Assembly (NCBI RefSeq): GCF_907165205.1
Contig: NC_058195.1
Coordinates: 4,650,001-4,714,000 of the forward strand
Length of the DNA stretch: 64,000 nucleotides
Direction of reading: 5' to 3'
DNA from: Coccinella septempunctata
Taxonomy: Eukaryota; Arthropoda; Insecta; Coleoptera; Coccinellidae
In this document: piece by piece, positions 1-12,352 of the stretch
Position numbering within the stretch: the first letter of the stretch is position 1
Layout of the letters: the number at the start of each line of letters is the position of its first letter
Translations under genes and position numbers: made by a program
Notes under the pieces: generated by a model
What the model was told of the DNA's origin: nothing
Seen by the model: only the letters and a program-made list of their open reading frames with translations
Database searches by the model: none

Positions 1-889
1 CTTTTCTCTTTAATTTTTTCTCGTAGAGTGGTCAGTAATGTCGAATAGTAAGCTCCGGTTATTGTTCTACCCCTATCCAAAAAATCAATCATGATTACTC
101 CATGGCAATCCCAAAAAACTGAAGCAAGAACTTTTTCAGCAGATTTTGGGACACGAAACTTCTTAGGTCTTGGAAAACCAGAGTGTCGCCATTCCATCAA
201 TAGTTGCTTTGTTTCTGGATTGTAGAAATGTACCCAAGTCTCACCCATAGTAACAATTTGGTTTAAGAAGTAAACATCGCTCTCAAATCCAGCACAGATC
301 GAACGCGATGCTTCTATATACCCTTGGTCAACATTCAAACATTTGGGGATCCATTTTGCAGCAATTTTCTCATGTCCAAATTGACGTGAACTATATGATG
401 AACGTGTTCGTATGAAATATTCAGTCTTCAGATATCCATGTTAGCCTAATTCGACGATCTGATAAAATAATGTCATGAACTGCATCGATATTTTCGGGGA
501 CTGACAGAGAAACTGGTCTTCCCGATCGGTCATCATCTTCAATGGGAAATTTACTTTTGAAGCTTGCAGTCCAATTTTTCACGGTCGCATGCGAAGAACA
601 TCACGAAGATCACCAAGGGTATTGAGTATATCTTTGTGAATCTGCTCACCTCTTAACCCTTTTAAATACAGGTACTTGATGATGGCTCGATACTCCAATT
701 TTTCTATTTTCACAATTTCGATGTACATCTTCTTTCATTTAATTTATTGCCTAATTCTGGTTTAATTTTTGATATCAAACTTCACACTGACACTTCTTAT
801 GAGTTATTGTTCGTTGCTATGGTAAACGCAATATTTTTTTCTATGTATTGAACTAGTCTAGGCTAACTAGATATCAATACATCCTCGTA
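1..889 (-). mobile_element. mariner-type (DD34D) DNA transposon, 5' part, cut by the window edge
   Basis: This is a minus-strand copy. It reads inward from a terminal sequence at 860-889 (TACGAGGATG on the minus strand) through an untranslated leader and a transposase start near 728 into the catalytic part, which leaves the window at position 1. The encoded peptide matches the intact N-terminal stretch at 2331-2597 and the catalytic pieces at 5875-6345 and 16256-16875. It is broken by stops and small indels, for example around 590-620 where the helix-turn-helix region loses frame, so it is an inactive fossil. Its terminal sequence resembles the one at 6450-6481, which gives paired ends of about 30 bp for the family. 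The mariner assignment is firm from the conserved catalytic region in the sister copies; the subfamily is not determined. Confidence 0.85.
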
Positions 890-2190
890 TTTTCCTGGGT
901 CAAACCTCTTCATTGCACTTTGAATAATTTTGAATTTTGAAGAAAATTAGCACAAGGATGACCCAAAAATTGAGGAAATAGAAAGAAAAGAAAGATAGGA
1001 CTTTGAAGGGAACCAACGTTCTTATAATAGGAGTAAAATCATCAATTTCTTTCGAAACTGAAATATTCTTCTGGTTAAGAGAATTGTTATGGGAGAATCG
1101 AGACACAAATTCACTAAAAATCGATATCCAATTCGCGTTGCAACGCTAAATGTTGAAGACTACAGAGAAAATTGATAGCAACTCGAATTCCCACTTCAAA
1201 GGAAATTCCTGACATTCTCACAATTCTGCTACCGTTCCCCGATTCCCTAAACTTATGGTAATCCCAACCAAGAAGGATGAGCCAACTCTGTGACGTTTTC
1301 ACCCCCATTCTTCAGCATTTCTTATGGCCTAGAAGGTTTTGTCTGAACGCGGTGAAATTCAGACAAGATTTTAAGGAACACGTGTTAAATTTTCACTGGG
1401 GTAAGGGATTTTACAAGTGGTTTCAGGAATTTCATGCAATTTGAACGTACTCAGAATGTTCCATTCGTGGTGAAACGTTTTAAGAAGAGTTTCCATGATT
1501 TTTTTTAGCAGTAAAAGACATTTTTTTAGATGGGGGTTGATTTCATGATGAAGCAAGCTAGGAAGGTTCATCATCGAGGTCAATATTTAATGGTGCTTCA
1601 GGAGAAGAGACACAAATATTCTTGTCTAATGTGCATGTCCCTATCTTCCAAATCTAAAATATATATTATTTCTTTGAGCATGTGTAGATGTAGGGTGAGT
1701 GAGTTCGCTGAATATTGATGTAGAAAATTTCCTTCCAGTGGGGCAGGAAAACCAGCGTGCAGCTTGTTTTTCATGAGGAGCCTAATCTCATTTTCGAGTT
1801 CATTCACGTTTGTGGATTCCCCCTGCTCGGAAACTAGTTAATTTTCCCTTTGTGGTCTCAGAGTTGGACACCCCCGAAGGTTCTCATCATTTTGTTCTGT
1901 ACTAGGCAATTTTCCAGTGTTCTCTTTCAGGATTTTTTCTGCCGGAATCGAATTAGAGAAAAAAGGGGCAACATCTCCCAAAAACATTAATTTACGCAGG
2001 ATTAATTAATGCTTTGAATCAATATATTCGGAATATTTTCAGGAAAGAAATATGGAATCTTTCATGAAAATACTCTGCTCAACAATTGGATGGAATCATT
2101 TCTCTTCATTGGTGGCTTTTGTTAAGTTATCTGAAACATCTGTTATACCCAGGAAAAACTGGGATATTTCAAGTTCATATCCTTCTATTA
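890..2190. other. intergenic, no gene recognised
   Basis: AT-rich sequence between two mariner copies. Short open frames on both strands (for example 1371-1583 and 1598-1807) have no recognisable domain, overlap one another on opposite strands and lack convincing splice sites. I see nothing functional here. Confidence 0.5.
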
Positions 2191-2330
2191 CTTTACGAGG
2201 ATGATAGTTAGCATGCCTAAAAAAAATATTGAGTTACCATAGCAAAGAACTATAACTCATTAGAAGGGTCCGTGTGAAGTTTGATATCAAAAAGCAAACC
2301 AGAGTTACGCAATAAATTAAAAGAAAGAAG

Positions 2331-2597
2331 ATGTCCACCGAAATTGTGAAAATTGAAAAATTGGAGTATCCAGCCATCATCAAGTACCTTGATTTGAAAG
2401 GGTTAAGAGGTAAGCAGATTTACGAAGATATGCTTAATACCCTTGGTGGTGATCAATGTCCTTCGTATGCGACCGTGAAAAATTGGACTGCAACCTTCAA
2501 AAGAGGTAAATTTTCCATTGAAGATGATGACCGATCGGAAAGGCCAGTTTCTGTGTCAGTCCCCGAAAATATCGATGCAGTTCATGACATAATTTAA
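2331..2597 (+). pseudogene. mariner transposase N-terminal fragment (DNA-binding region)
   Basis: An open frame of 88 codons corresponding to the N-terminal helix-turn-helix of a mariner transposase. It includes a recognisable second-helix context (SYATVKNWTATFKRG), followed by the acidic linker and the start of the second DNA-binding helix region. It ends at a stop at 2595-2597 where sister copies remain open, and homology continues to about 2720 in degraded form. The catalytic DD34D domain is absent, so this peptide could at most bind transposon ends. Whether it is expressed cannot be told from the sequence. Confidence 0.75.
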
Positions 2598-2734
2598 TCA
2601 GGCCGTCGAATTGGGCTAAAACGGATATCTGAAGCACTGAATATTTCATACGAACGCGTCCTTCATATAGTTCACGTCAATTTGGACATGAGGAAATTGC
2701 TGCAAAATGAATGTTGACCAAAAGGACGGTCGCA

Positions 2735-2868
2735 TACGAAGGACATTGATCACTAAGGGTACTAAGCATATCTTCGTAAATCTGCTCACCTCTGAACCCT
2801 TTTAAATCTAGGTACTTGATGATGGCTGGATACTCCAATTTTTCGATTTTCACAATTTCGGTAGACAT
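2735..2868 (-). pseudogene. mariner transposase N-terminal fragment, inverted copy
   Basis: The mirror-image partner of the fragment at 2331-2597, with the same first 20 residues and a few substitutions (GFRGEQ for GLRGKQ). Homology to the transposase is lost at about 2735, where the two halves of the palindrome join. Too short to encode a functional protein. Confidence 0.7.
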
Positions 2869-3022
2869 CTTCTTTCTTTTAATTTATTGATTAACTCTGG
2901 TTTACTTTTTCGACCTCAAACTTCACACTGACATTTCTAATGAGTTATTGTTCGATGCTATGGTAACGCAATGTTTTTTAATGCATGGAACTGGTCTAGG
3001 CTGACTAGATATCAATATATCT

Positions 3023-5870
3023 ATAACATTCCAAAGTTGAACAATTCTGTTACAGTTTTTTGTTTGGTTCATTCATTTGAAAATTAAAGGGTGAAAAGCA
3101 TCCGGTACTTTTCACAGCTTTTCTTTATACAAAGAATGGCGAATCTCGTGGTTAACTTGTATACTTGACTAAGGTCGAAGCAACTTGTCTACTATTCGAT
3201 AATCAACGATATCCATTTTCGCACCTTTGACACCACTAAACGAATGATTCCGTCTAACCCTGTTTTCTCATCTAGGTCACCATTCCGGTTGGATTAATTC
3301 ATTCCAAAAGCTCCAGACCGGCGGTTATCCCTAATTCAAAGGGAGATTTCTGACCACTCTCCCCTATTTTCCGGTTTTACGACTTTCAGATCGCTTTATC
3401 CGACAAACCATGAAAAGTCTCATTTCACTTCATCATCCTGAAAACACTCCGGAAGAATGCAACGGCTTGAAATCGCGTGTGGCTCTCGCAGACGTGTCAA
3501 ATTGCACGGAACTCGAGAGAAGTCAAATTACGAATGATATATTTGGCCTTGTATGGAAGTGATGTTATAGTTGGGGAGCCCAAGAGGCAAATTCGGGATT
3601 CACTCGACCGTTTCAGATTAATTTATAGGTAAAGGGAGATACCTCACACCCTGTAGACTACCTATACCAAAAATTAGATTTTTATATAGGGGGATATAAC
3701 ACGACAGCCTGTCAGAATACATACAAGTATACATTCTCTTAGTTTGACAGTTAAAGCTTGTACATTCTCGAGCGCGGTGGCTTTTTTCCTATTTTGAAGC
3801 TAATGATTCAAGAATAAAGGAAAAAATATAATCTGGCACTTTCAGCAAGCCCAAACAATAAAAATTGGCCATAAAGCTCACAAAAATCAGTTTTTTTGAA
3901 TTATCTCCTTACCTGGGCCTTAAATTGTTTTCGCATTCATTATAAAAGTTATAGAACATAATATTTCCTACAAATTTTGTCCGAAGCAATTTTTTCTACG
4001 TTTGAACGTTTTTGAGATACATGGTTATGAATTTACATTAGACTGGGGTTCTACATTGACCTTGACCTTTCGCATGTGTGGCTAAGCTCCTCGCCCTTAT
4101 CGCCCTCTAACTCGAAAACGGTTAAGAGTATGTAAAATTGCTTCAGACTAAAGTCGTATAGAATTTTATTATCAACAACTTTCATGATGAATACAGAAAC
4201 GATTAGAAGTACAGGAAGGAAGATATTTGAACAAAAATGCCTTGTTATCACCTTCAAACTGTCAGATTAAGAACCCCCTCCTGATAAGTGTCGCATTAAT
4301 GGGTCAACACGTCTGCAACACCGAGGTTAACCATCTGTATGAAAATCTGACACGCTTGAGTATGTACAAGTGACAATTTTCAAAGGACCGCGGTGACCTT
4401 GCTTCACGTCCGAATGGTCAGCAGCTTGAAAAGTACCTTTATTAGGGTCCAATTAACAGACATGATTTTTTTTCACAATTTTCAAACTGTCAGCAACATG
4501 AATTCATTATCAGACATGTAAGGCATATAAGTATCTCAAAACTGTTGAAAAAATAACAAAAATTGCTGTATTTGCTATAATAACTGCTCCTCCAATTTCG
4601 TTTCAATATCTTCAACAATTCAGGAGATATTCCCCCTTTGTTCCACACATTTTCACATCACAGTAGGTATATACTGAAATAATATTGACTTAGCCATGAT
4701 TGTTTCAAAACCTTCCATATCTGGGTCATAACATTGTGTCATATTAAACTGGGTAGAAACTCGTGTCGTATTTCCTGAAAATTTTCCGGAAAATGGAGTA
4801 TAATTAAATAACAAGGATGTCTCCATGAAAAATTCAATCTAGATGAACGAGGCTGTGTGTCAATTCAATTAAGTATATTTCCCCACATACTCATCCCCAG
4901 TTTGCAGAAAATCAACATCATTTTCTATAAACGAGTCAGAAAAAAATCTCATCATGAGTATATATCGAGAATGGTTTACTGAAATTCACAAGCATTAACT
5001 GATTGTCTTGGCATCTATTGAAACACTTCATGAATATATCATTTTCTTCCCTTGGTCTGTTTTTATATTGTTGTTATGTAATACAAATTGTCTACCACTT
5101 TAACTCCATCATCAGAAATCTCTCATGTGGAGTCAGCTTTAACAAAATAAGGGGTAATAGAGAAAATATACTTCTAAAAGTTATGCCTCTGCTCCAGTTT
5201 TGATGACACTGAGAAATAAACTCAAAAATTATTAACAAAAATCAACTTACTTAAATCTATTTCCACAGCAAGTTATACTTGGTCTTACTTTCAACCGATA
5301 TGTCCTTAGCTTATGTCCCAATAGTTGAAAATATGCCAATTGCAAAAAAGTCCGTTAAAATTTAATGCTTCATTAATATTTTAATCCTCCATTATTCCTT
5401 TCGAAAAACGGCAGTTTCGAATTTCGACTAAACGGAAGATTGTAGCTCAAAAATATAAAACGAGAAGAAGAAGACAATTAATAGATAAACCTAATGAAAA
5501 TGTGAAACTTGGTTCTCCATTAATTGTCTCAAATTGTTCGCCAAAATAGTGAAATAAATCCAGTAGAAATTCTCAATGGGTAATAATTATCAGACGGGGC
5601 AGATTGCGAGCCTGTTTCAGTCGGATCTTCTGCCTAATCACACTTCTGGGAGTATTATAATCGAATCCATCTTACCTCCACTTGAATGAAAACGTTCGTC
5701 CCCTAAGCGCCATGTCAATTCTCTCACATGCAAATTTGAATGTGCGGGGCACTTAGGTAAATTAATGATCCCTTGGTGCACATCCCAGAGGGATTTAATG
5801 CCTCCGTTCTACCTTAAGATTTCCCCTGTTATCCGAGGGAGAGCTGGGCTTGCGGAAAATCACATTGGAT
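3023..5870. other. intergenic, no gene recognised; includes a diverged interspersed repeat at about 4040-4200
   Basis: No coding region with support. The stretch at about 4040-4200 (tgaccttgacc, then a gccctctaact/cgaaaacggtt block, then an acaactttcatgat block) resembles 30455-30615 in order and sequence and is probably an old interspersed repeat. The open frame at 4051-4257 lies in that repeat and is not considered real. Confidence 0.45.
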
Positions 5871-5874
5871 TGAT

Positions 5875-6481
5875 TGAAGATTTTTGCGTCTTCAAAGCAA
5901 CAATCGATGGAATGGCGACACTCTGGTTCTCCAAGACCTAAGAAGTTTCGTGTCCAGAAATCTGCTGGAAAAGTTCTTGCTTCAGTTTTTTTGGATTGCC
6001 ATGGAGTTCTCATGATTGATTTTTTATGTAAGGGTAGAACAATAACTGACCACTCTACGGGAAGAATTCAAGAGAAAAGACGCGGAAAGCTATCCAAAGG
6101 TGTTTTGTTTTTGCAGGACAACGCCCCTGCACACAAATCCCATGTGTGTCATGAAAAAAATTCGTGATTTAGGGTTTGAATTACTAGAACACCCCACTTA
6201 TCCACCAGATTTGGCTCCATCCGACTATCATCTCTTTCCTCAACAGAAAAAAAGTTTAAAAGGTCGTAAATTTTCATCCAACGAGGAGGTAATGAAAGCT
6301 GTGGAGGTCTGGTTTGCAGAGCAAGAAGAAACATTTTTTTTTTAAGGTCTATAGACGATGCAGGTTTGCTGCAATAAACGTATCCAATTAAGAGCAGAAT
6401 ATGTTGAGTAATATAATATTTTGACATTGAAATTTTGTTTGGTTCTATAGTAGGCTAACAATTTTTCAATATATCCTCGTA
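5875..6481 (+). mobile_element. mariner (DD34D) fragment, catalytic part and 3' end
   Basis: A plus-strand copy, truncated at its 5' side near 5875 and ending in the terminal sequence at about 6450-6481 (…ATATCCTCGTA). It encodes the central and C-terminal transposase region in two overlapping frames (5874-6167 and 6100-6345). The catalytic motifs QDNAPAHKS and YPPDLAPSDYHLF are visible, the latter containing the third catalytic Asp. The frames are joined only by a frameshift near 6150. A further internal deletion at about 6050 removes the residues before the FLQDNAPAH motif that the 16.3-kb copy retains. Inactive. Confidence 0.9.
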
Positions 6482-6751
6482 CCTTCCCTACGAGCATAGA
6501 TTTGAAATTGTTCCATGGAGAATTCACAAAATATACACCACTATATTTACCTGAAAAACATGTATTTTTTCTCCCCAACCTATAATATATGAATATTTAA
6601 TATTTTCATTCCTTTACTCGAGACGCTCATTCTCAGCAATGTGCTTCTTACATAGTTTGGCAAATATATTTTCTCGAATAATATCTCGAAGATAAATGGA
6701 GTCCTTTCAAGAGTGCTGCTTTAACGTCTTATTTCCTATCTCTTCTGGAGA

Positions 6752-7036
6752 TCACCATAAACCTCCTTGAAATTCATCCCTGTCCAATCCAAATTCTTGC
6801 GGATTCCAACCCAACCATGCAGTTATCGATTTATTGCTTATTCCCGGAGAAATGTTGAGTCGGTTAGTCTGATTCTTCAACCGATCCATCGAGATGAATA
6901 TCTGAGAGATGTCAGGAATTCCTGAGAACTTTTCATGAAGCGATTCATCCGGAAAATATGGACCCTTTGGGACTTCCCTATATTCAAATGGAAAACTTCC
7001 ATATATGTATTTTTCGCGTCTTACCACGATTGGCAT
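6752..7036 (-). CDS. uncharacterised open stretch, possible exon
   Basis: A 94-codon minus-strand frame with unusually balanced residue composition for this AT-rich DNA (rich in Pro, Gly, Asp, Phe; for example PKGPYFPDESLHEKF). I recognise no domain. A possible donor (GTG/GTAAGA) lies near its start rather than its end, and there is no clear acceptor upstream, so the exon model is weak. It could equally be a chance frame or a decayed gene fragment. The opposite strand has a comparable frame (6958-7278), which further weakens the case. Confidence 0.15.
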   Translation of the reverse strand: MPIVVRREKYIYGSFPFEYREVPKGPYFPDESLHEKFSGIPDISQIFISMDRLKNQTNRLNISPGISNKSITAWLGWNPQEFGLDRDEFQGGLW

Positions 7037-8654
7037 ACCGGATACAGCAAACCATACTTGAATTAGACGTTAGGAGGTTCCTTATTTCAATAAAAAAATT
7101 GATATTTTCATATCGGAAATACAACAGTGAAAACCTTTGTTGTTTTTGGGATTTTAATCTTGAATTTCTCAAAGTTTCATCTTCAATGTTCAATATCATT
7201 AAAAATACATTTCGAAATCGTCAGGTTCAAGCCTTTATGGACAGAAATATGGAAACAGGTCCGTATTCGCAAAAATAGAATAATGGGTAGCACTCGATGA
7301 AGATATTTGAAACATACAAATTTCCTGATGCATTTCCTACAAACCGACAGACCTTCGCCACACATGTAATATGCCATGAAATTCTTACCCTAGTGTAGGT
7401 ACTCAATCTCAGTTATAAGGTTAACCAGAGATCAAAATACCCCACAGTAGGAACATAAATTTATCCCAAGATCAATACCTCATTCTGGTCGTATAATGGA
7501 AGCCACCATAATAGGTCAACTGCATTTTCCCAATTCCATTTCTGATATTTCTCGATAGAGATCCGGAAGTGTTACACGGACTTGATGGTCAGAATGTGGA
7601 TAATAGGGTTGTTAGGTCGGTAAAGGAATCACAATGTAGGATTATGATTAGAAAGATGAAATAAAATTTTGCCGAACGTTTTGTCGTCTGAAGCAGTGGC
7701 GGCTTGTCCTATGAGGCAGGTGAGGCAGTGCCTCACCAAATAAATGCTGGAGATTACACGTATTAATCGAATATTTTATTAATCCATTTCATCATCTTTT
7801 CAGTCCAATTTTCGAATTTTCCCATCATACCGTACGGCACTCCGTTTTCAATAATAATCCTGCTCAATCTTACGATTCTTCTATATTCATCCCACTTCCT
7901 CTTTGAGAAGTAAGAGGTTTGAGGCATGCCTACGCGCTTCCTTGTCTAGCGCGTGATCTACATCGATGCGACGCGAATATATCCACACGCCTTTGAAAGC
8001 GGTTTCTGCTTCTAATGATCATTTTGAGGCATGCCTCGGCTCTCGTACATGTCCTCGGCAAACTGCAATTATTCTGCACTGTTCGGGAAGCGGGAGATAG
8101 CGCTTGGATCTACCAAGAATACATGAAGTTTAAAAGAATTATCAGGCAAAGAATTATTTTCCTTTGTGTAGATATGTATACAGGGTGTTTCCGAAGGTGA
8201 GGCTTTTTTTTCAACGGAATAGAAGTGGTTAAAATGAAGCGTTTCACCACGAATAAAATATCCGAAACTTTCAAAATGAAAAAGTTGAAAAAAAAAATTG
8301 AAAATTATCACTGAAATAGATCCTTAAACACCTTAGACCGTTTGTTAGGTGAATTATCGCAAAGCAGTGAGAAAAAACTTATCTCCTGATTCGACCATGT
8401 GTTTTCGCGTAGGATGTTGACTCGTTCGATATTTACGTGGTAATGAAAATTGAGATGGTTTATGAAAAAACTGAGAAGTGTCGGACGACCGAGGAAGCGA
8501 TGGAGTGACAACTTGAGACCAGACTAGGCATGGTGACGAAGAAGAAACAGGCAATTATGCCTATTTTTGAAGTTTGAAGAAGAAGAAGAAGTAATGAAAA
8601 TGGAAACTTAGAATTGCCGAATTGTTCTCATTATTTTTTAGTAACTTTAACCCG

Positions 8655-8822
8655 ATTGCAACAGCCGAGAATTCTCTAGAGAATTTACTCGAGAATTTAT
8701 GCGCCGTGAATTCTTTACCGTTACATACGCACTTTCGGTAGAATTCACTGTTCAGTTGCATACAAAATAAACTCTGCTCTTTTCATACCAAAGTTTGGTA
8801 GAGAATTCTCCAGAGAATACTC
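8655..8822. repeat. GAATTC-rich inverted-repeat cluster (possible small MITE)
   Basis: Repeated short palindromic words (gagaattctctagagaattt at about 8670, cgagaattta, gaattcttta, tagaattcac, agagaattctccagagaat at about 8800) occur in both orientations. The cluster is flanked by ttgcaac on the left and gttgcat inside on the right. The arrangement suggests a small hairpin-forming element. Boundaries are uncertain and no target duplication was identified. Confidence 0.4.
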
Positions 8823-10148
8823 AAAATCTCACCAATAAAATTGGTTTAAATTATTCACGAATTTTTTCACAATGGGCATCACAATCTTCTTGTTCGAACA
8901 TTCCAACAATCGTCATGAAAATGAGATGAAATGGGGAAATATATATATTGAAAAAGTGCTATACTTTTTCAACATAACTACCATAGCACTTTCAAGAAAC
9001 TGCCTCGATTTTCTAATTTTTTTTTTCATCCTGAATTGAACGATATACCAATTATAATTATCTCAAAAGTGACCTGATGCATCTAATCCAATGAACTTGG
9101 TACTGAAACATTCATTGTCCAGCCATATGTTTATATGTTGTGTTTCGTTTTTGCTATGACGGAGTCATCTTCCACAGTCCCGTACTTGAAATTTAATGAA
9201 ATTTCGTCGAACTTCTAGAAGTTGTATCTCAGCCATCTTGAATATTTTATGTAGACAATTTTTGGTGAAACAACTTATTTGATGAGTTCCAAAAAAGCCT
9301 TACCTTTGAAAACTTTTGAAGTAGTGTTCGCTTACAACGGCTCCGTTTTCAGCGAACTTTCGCATATAACGAACCAATTTTTAGAGAATAAAAATAATAG
9401 TTAATTCCTGATGGCTATTTACATTTATCCTTTATTGCGAACTTTGCTTTTAGCAAACCGTTTTTGGCGATCCCTTGAGGTTCGTGTTTTTTTCTGATAT
9501 GCCTCACCATCTCATAGTGTCACGGGCCGCCACTGGTCTGAAGAGCATCGCAAGTACGACAGTATCCTTGATGGGCCTCTGTACCATATTGCAGAAGTAT
9601 TAAAAAGTAACTCTCAAAATCAATATCTTCGGCATTTACTATTTTATGAAAAAAAAAACTCGAGGAGGTCAATTTTTATTTCAAACTAGCGGACTCGACA
9701 ACATCAATGCAATAACAATAAAGGAAGTACCTAATCCAATCAACGCCTAAGAAATGTGATAACAATTTTTTTATTGCAATTAAAGACGTTGTGTTAAATG
9801 AACAGTGGACTTTTGTATGAAAGCTCGTAATCCATAATAATCAAAGAATATCTCTGAAGCCATTAGGTTAAAACTTTTATTACTGTTACAAGGTACTTAA
9901 CCCTTCCTGGCATTAATGCTTTATTATACTTTCACCCTAGGTATACGCAGGTATAAATTGTTTCTTTTCTACCGTATTATAATTCTTTCAAAACAGCGGT
10001 AATCTAGCCTAACGTTTTTCAGAATTTCCTGATAGTATACTCAGAATTATGCACCCCAATTTGAGAACTATTAGTTTAATATTCAGAGAACTACTTACTT
10101 GATGATAAAATTGTTCGAAAAATCCCCCCCTCTTAGGGATGTTGACAG

Positions 10149-10184
10149 TTTAAATAGAAGTTCCAGTGCGAATAAGACTTCAGT
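10149..10184 (+). promoter_or_regulatory. TATA-like box and initiator for the gene starting at 10245
   Basis: A TTTAAATAG motif at about 10149-10157 is followed about 30 bases later by TTCAGTT at about 10179-10185, an arthropod-type initiator (TCAGT). The start codon at 10245 follows after about 60 bases. The spacing fits a focused insect core promoter. No transcript evidence is available. Confidence 0.4.
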
Positions 10185-10244
10185 TAACGAAAAATTTTTT
10201 CGATTCAGTGTGAAATTGTGAAGCTGCATATCTTTCCTTCAAAG

Positions 10245-12092
10245 ATGTCAATAGTAGCAGAAGTATATAAGTGAGTCATATCTATACTTTAATTAGGAAT
10301 ATGTCCAAGGACTAGTGCTTTTGTAGAAGGCGTTCTCTAATCATTTTTGTCATATTTTCGTGAATAAAATTTTTCTAATTGTTAGAATAATAGGTAGAAT
10401 TATTTCCTCCATCTTGCATTCTCTGTTATGAATTGAACTTTATATCGGTCTTTCTTTCAAATTTCTTATTTTTTGTTTTTTCTAAGCAATTCCCAACTGG
10501 TGAATTTTTGATTCAAATCGTAGGTGTATAGAAATTGTCATTTCGATTCATTTATGATATTTTTCCACTTAAATACTTACTGATTTCATTCGCTGTTGTT
10601 TCACTGTTGATTGGTGAAAGAGATATAAATATGAACATTTTTTGGTTTCTCAATACCTGTTGATAATAATTCATCATTCAATTCTGTAATATTTTATACT
10701 TACTATTTCCTTGTATGCATGTTGATCGACTAAATTTAAGCAGTCAGTTTTTTGTCTATTCTATAATATGATTAAATGAGAGGTAGGTAAGCATTGGGAA
10801 TATGTCGAGCTATCAAAATCATAACGTTACTGGTGTAATGAACATTAATATTTTCACAATGCTATCTTTACTGACAACGCTGCTCGTTTTACTATTTGAA
10901 TTGAAGGAGATATGTAGACGTGAATACTTCTTGTTTTATTATAATTTTCAGGCCGCCAAAGAGGGTAAGCTTCGATGGAGAGATGCAGAACAATCATCCA
11001 ATCAACACGCCTGGCAGTTCAAGCAGAACCAACTTGAATAGGATAGGGTACGTGGAATTTAAAAAAAATACTTTATCAATATTCATTTACCAGATTTTGA
11101 TTGCCAATCTGTCCGTCCTAACCCCAGATATGATAAAAAAGATTAAGAAGGTTTTGATTACGACTCCTTCAGCTGTTTTTTGTCTCTTATGTTTTTTTAA
11201 TAAATTTTATTCTTTACAGAACTCCTCCTCGAATGCCAACACCAAATATGAGGCCTGGATTCAACGCAAGTCGTCCATCTTTGCCGAATATTAACACAAG
11301 AATGTTGTACATGAAGATTGTGTCTCTTGAAACGGAGCTATATGAGGCTGAGGAACAAATAGAAAGAACAAAAAGGTGAGAAGTCGGAAACTGGAGAGCT
11401 TATTACATAATTTCAGTTACCATTTAAAACGCCCGTTTGTAGAAATTTGTCACATATTTTCTATGTTCAATATTCAACAGAAATGTTCACTTTCAGGTCA
11501 GTTCGTTCGTTACATTATTTGTTGAACAACCTTATCTACAGAAGACCTGTCCCAACAAATCTGGGGATGAAGCAGAACCTTCCAAAAAAGCCTGCAGGGT
11601 AAGACGTTTATATTTGCGCATTAGTAAGTGAAAAAACTAATGATTCAACGTTTTTTTCCTCAGAAATTCGCAAAATGTGGAGCCTGATGTCATCGTGGAT
11701 ATACCCATGACCGATAAGAAAGAAGAAGCAATCAAAACTGAGGATAAACCCATAAAAATGACTGGGAAGGAAAGAGCTAAGAAAGGTCGACGGTAAGTTC
11801 GTTTTGCGTCATAACTATAAACACTGAAATAACCAATAAAAATGATTCAAATATCTAAAATCTAGAAATAAACTGACGACTGCATACTTGCACCAATTTA
11901 TCTGATCCTGACTAGTTTATTTTTTTTTTCAGGCGGCTGTTTCTTACTCCTCTAATTATATTACTACTGGTCTTTCCTACACTATTACTTATATGGACAT
12001 TACTCTATAGCTATCTAAGCTATCCGAGCTTTTTCAGAGATCTTAGCAAGTATTTCAAGATATTTTGGTATTTACTCTTCTTTGGCAGTTGA
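10245..12092 (+). CDS. six-exon gene for an unrecognised coiled-coil, C-terminally membrane-anchored protein (222 aa)
   Basis: Exons, joined by GT/AG sites with matching phase: 10245-10270, 10952-11047, 11220-11375, 11497-11598, 11664-11792 and 11933-12092. Every internal junction is phase 2 and the total is 669 nt. Exon 1 is tiny (8 codons plus 2 nt, MSIVAEVY) and ends at a consensus donor (AA/GTGAGT). The protein has a basic, Pro- and Asn-rich N-terminal part, a short predicted coiled coil at about residues 70-95 (YMKIVSLETELYEAEEQIE), a charged linker (DKKEEAIKTEDK) and a basic stretch (KERAKKGRR). A strongly hydrophobic segment follows at about residues 172-198. The basic cluster before it suggests a cytosolic N-terminus with the membrane helix near the C-terminus, leaving about 25 residues beyond. 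I do not recognise the family and assign no function. Confidence in the gene model is high because all five introns close in frame. Confidence 0.8.
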
Positions 12093-12346
12093 AAAGTACC
12101 TGGTACTTCTCAAAAATTGATACTAACGAAAAATTTCGAATGAGTGGGACTGCAGAGAACTCGTTCGGAAGATAAACCTAAAAAAATCACCAAAAATTCA
12201 ATCGTCTGAAATTCTAAATATGTTAAACAACGTTTTCAATATTATTCTTCTTATGTTTGTTATCTTTCCATTAATGTATTATAATTTATTGAGATTTTGT
12301 AATATTTTGCTGGAATTTGCTGTAATATTAATTCATTTCCTATGAG

Positions 12347-12352
12347 AATAAA
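12347..12352 (+). terminator. poly(A) signal AATAAA of the 10.2-12.1 kb gene
   Basis: A canonical AATAAA about 255 bases after the stop codon at 12092, in a T-rich context. It is the first plausible signal downstream of the gene. Confidence 0.5.

Larger units (their letters stand above)
2191..3022. mobile_element. palindromic mariner derivative with two 5' ends head to head
   Basis: The left half reads on the plus strand: terminal sequence at about 2193, leader, then a transposase start at 2331. The right half reads on the minus strand from a terminal sequence near 3022 to a start at 2868. Both leaders carry the same untranslated sequence and the same first transposase residues (MSTEIVKIEKLEYPAIIKYL), so the element consists of two mariner 5' ends in inverted orientation meeting around 2700-2740. 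No catalytic region is present. It can only be a non-autonomous, MITE-like derivative that would need transposase from elsewhere. Confidence 0.8.
6482..10140. other. long intergenic stretch with weak ORFs and MITE debris
   Basis: No firm gene. It contains a solo MITE-type terminus (TA then CAGGGTGTTTCCG at 8179), a cluster of GAATTC palindromes at 8655-8822, and a low-confidence open stretch at 6752-7036 on the minus strand. The rest is AT-rich and featureless. Confidence 0.45.

Noticed and set aside
6149..6578. Minus-strand frames across the 5.9-6.5 kb mariner
   Set aside because: They are reverse-complement shadows of the transposase and its 3' end.
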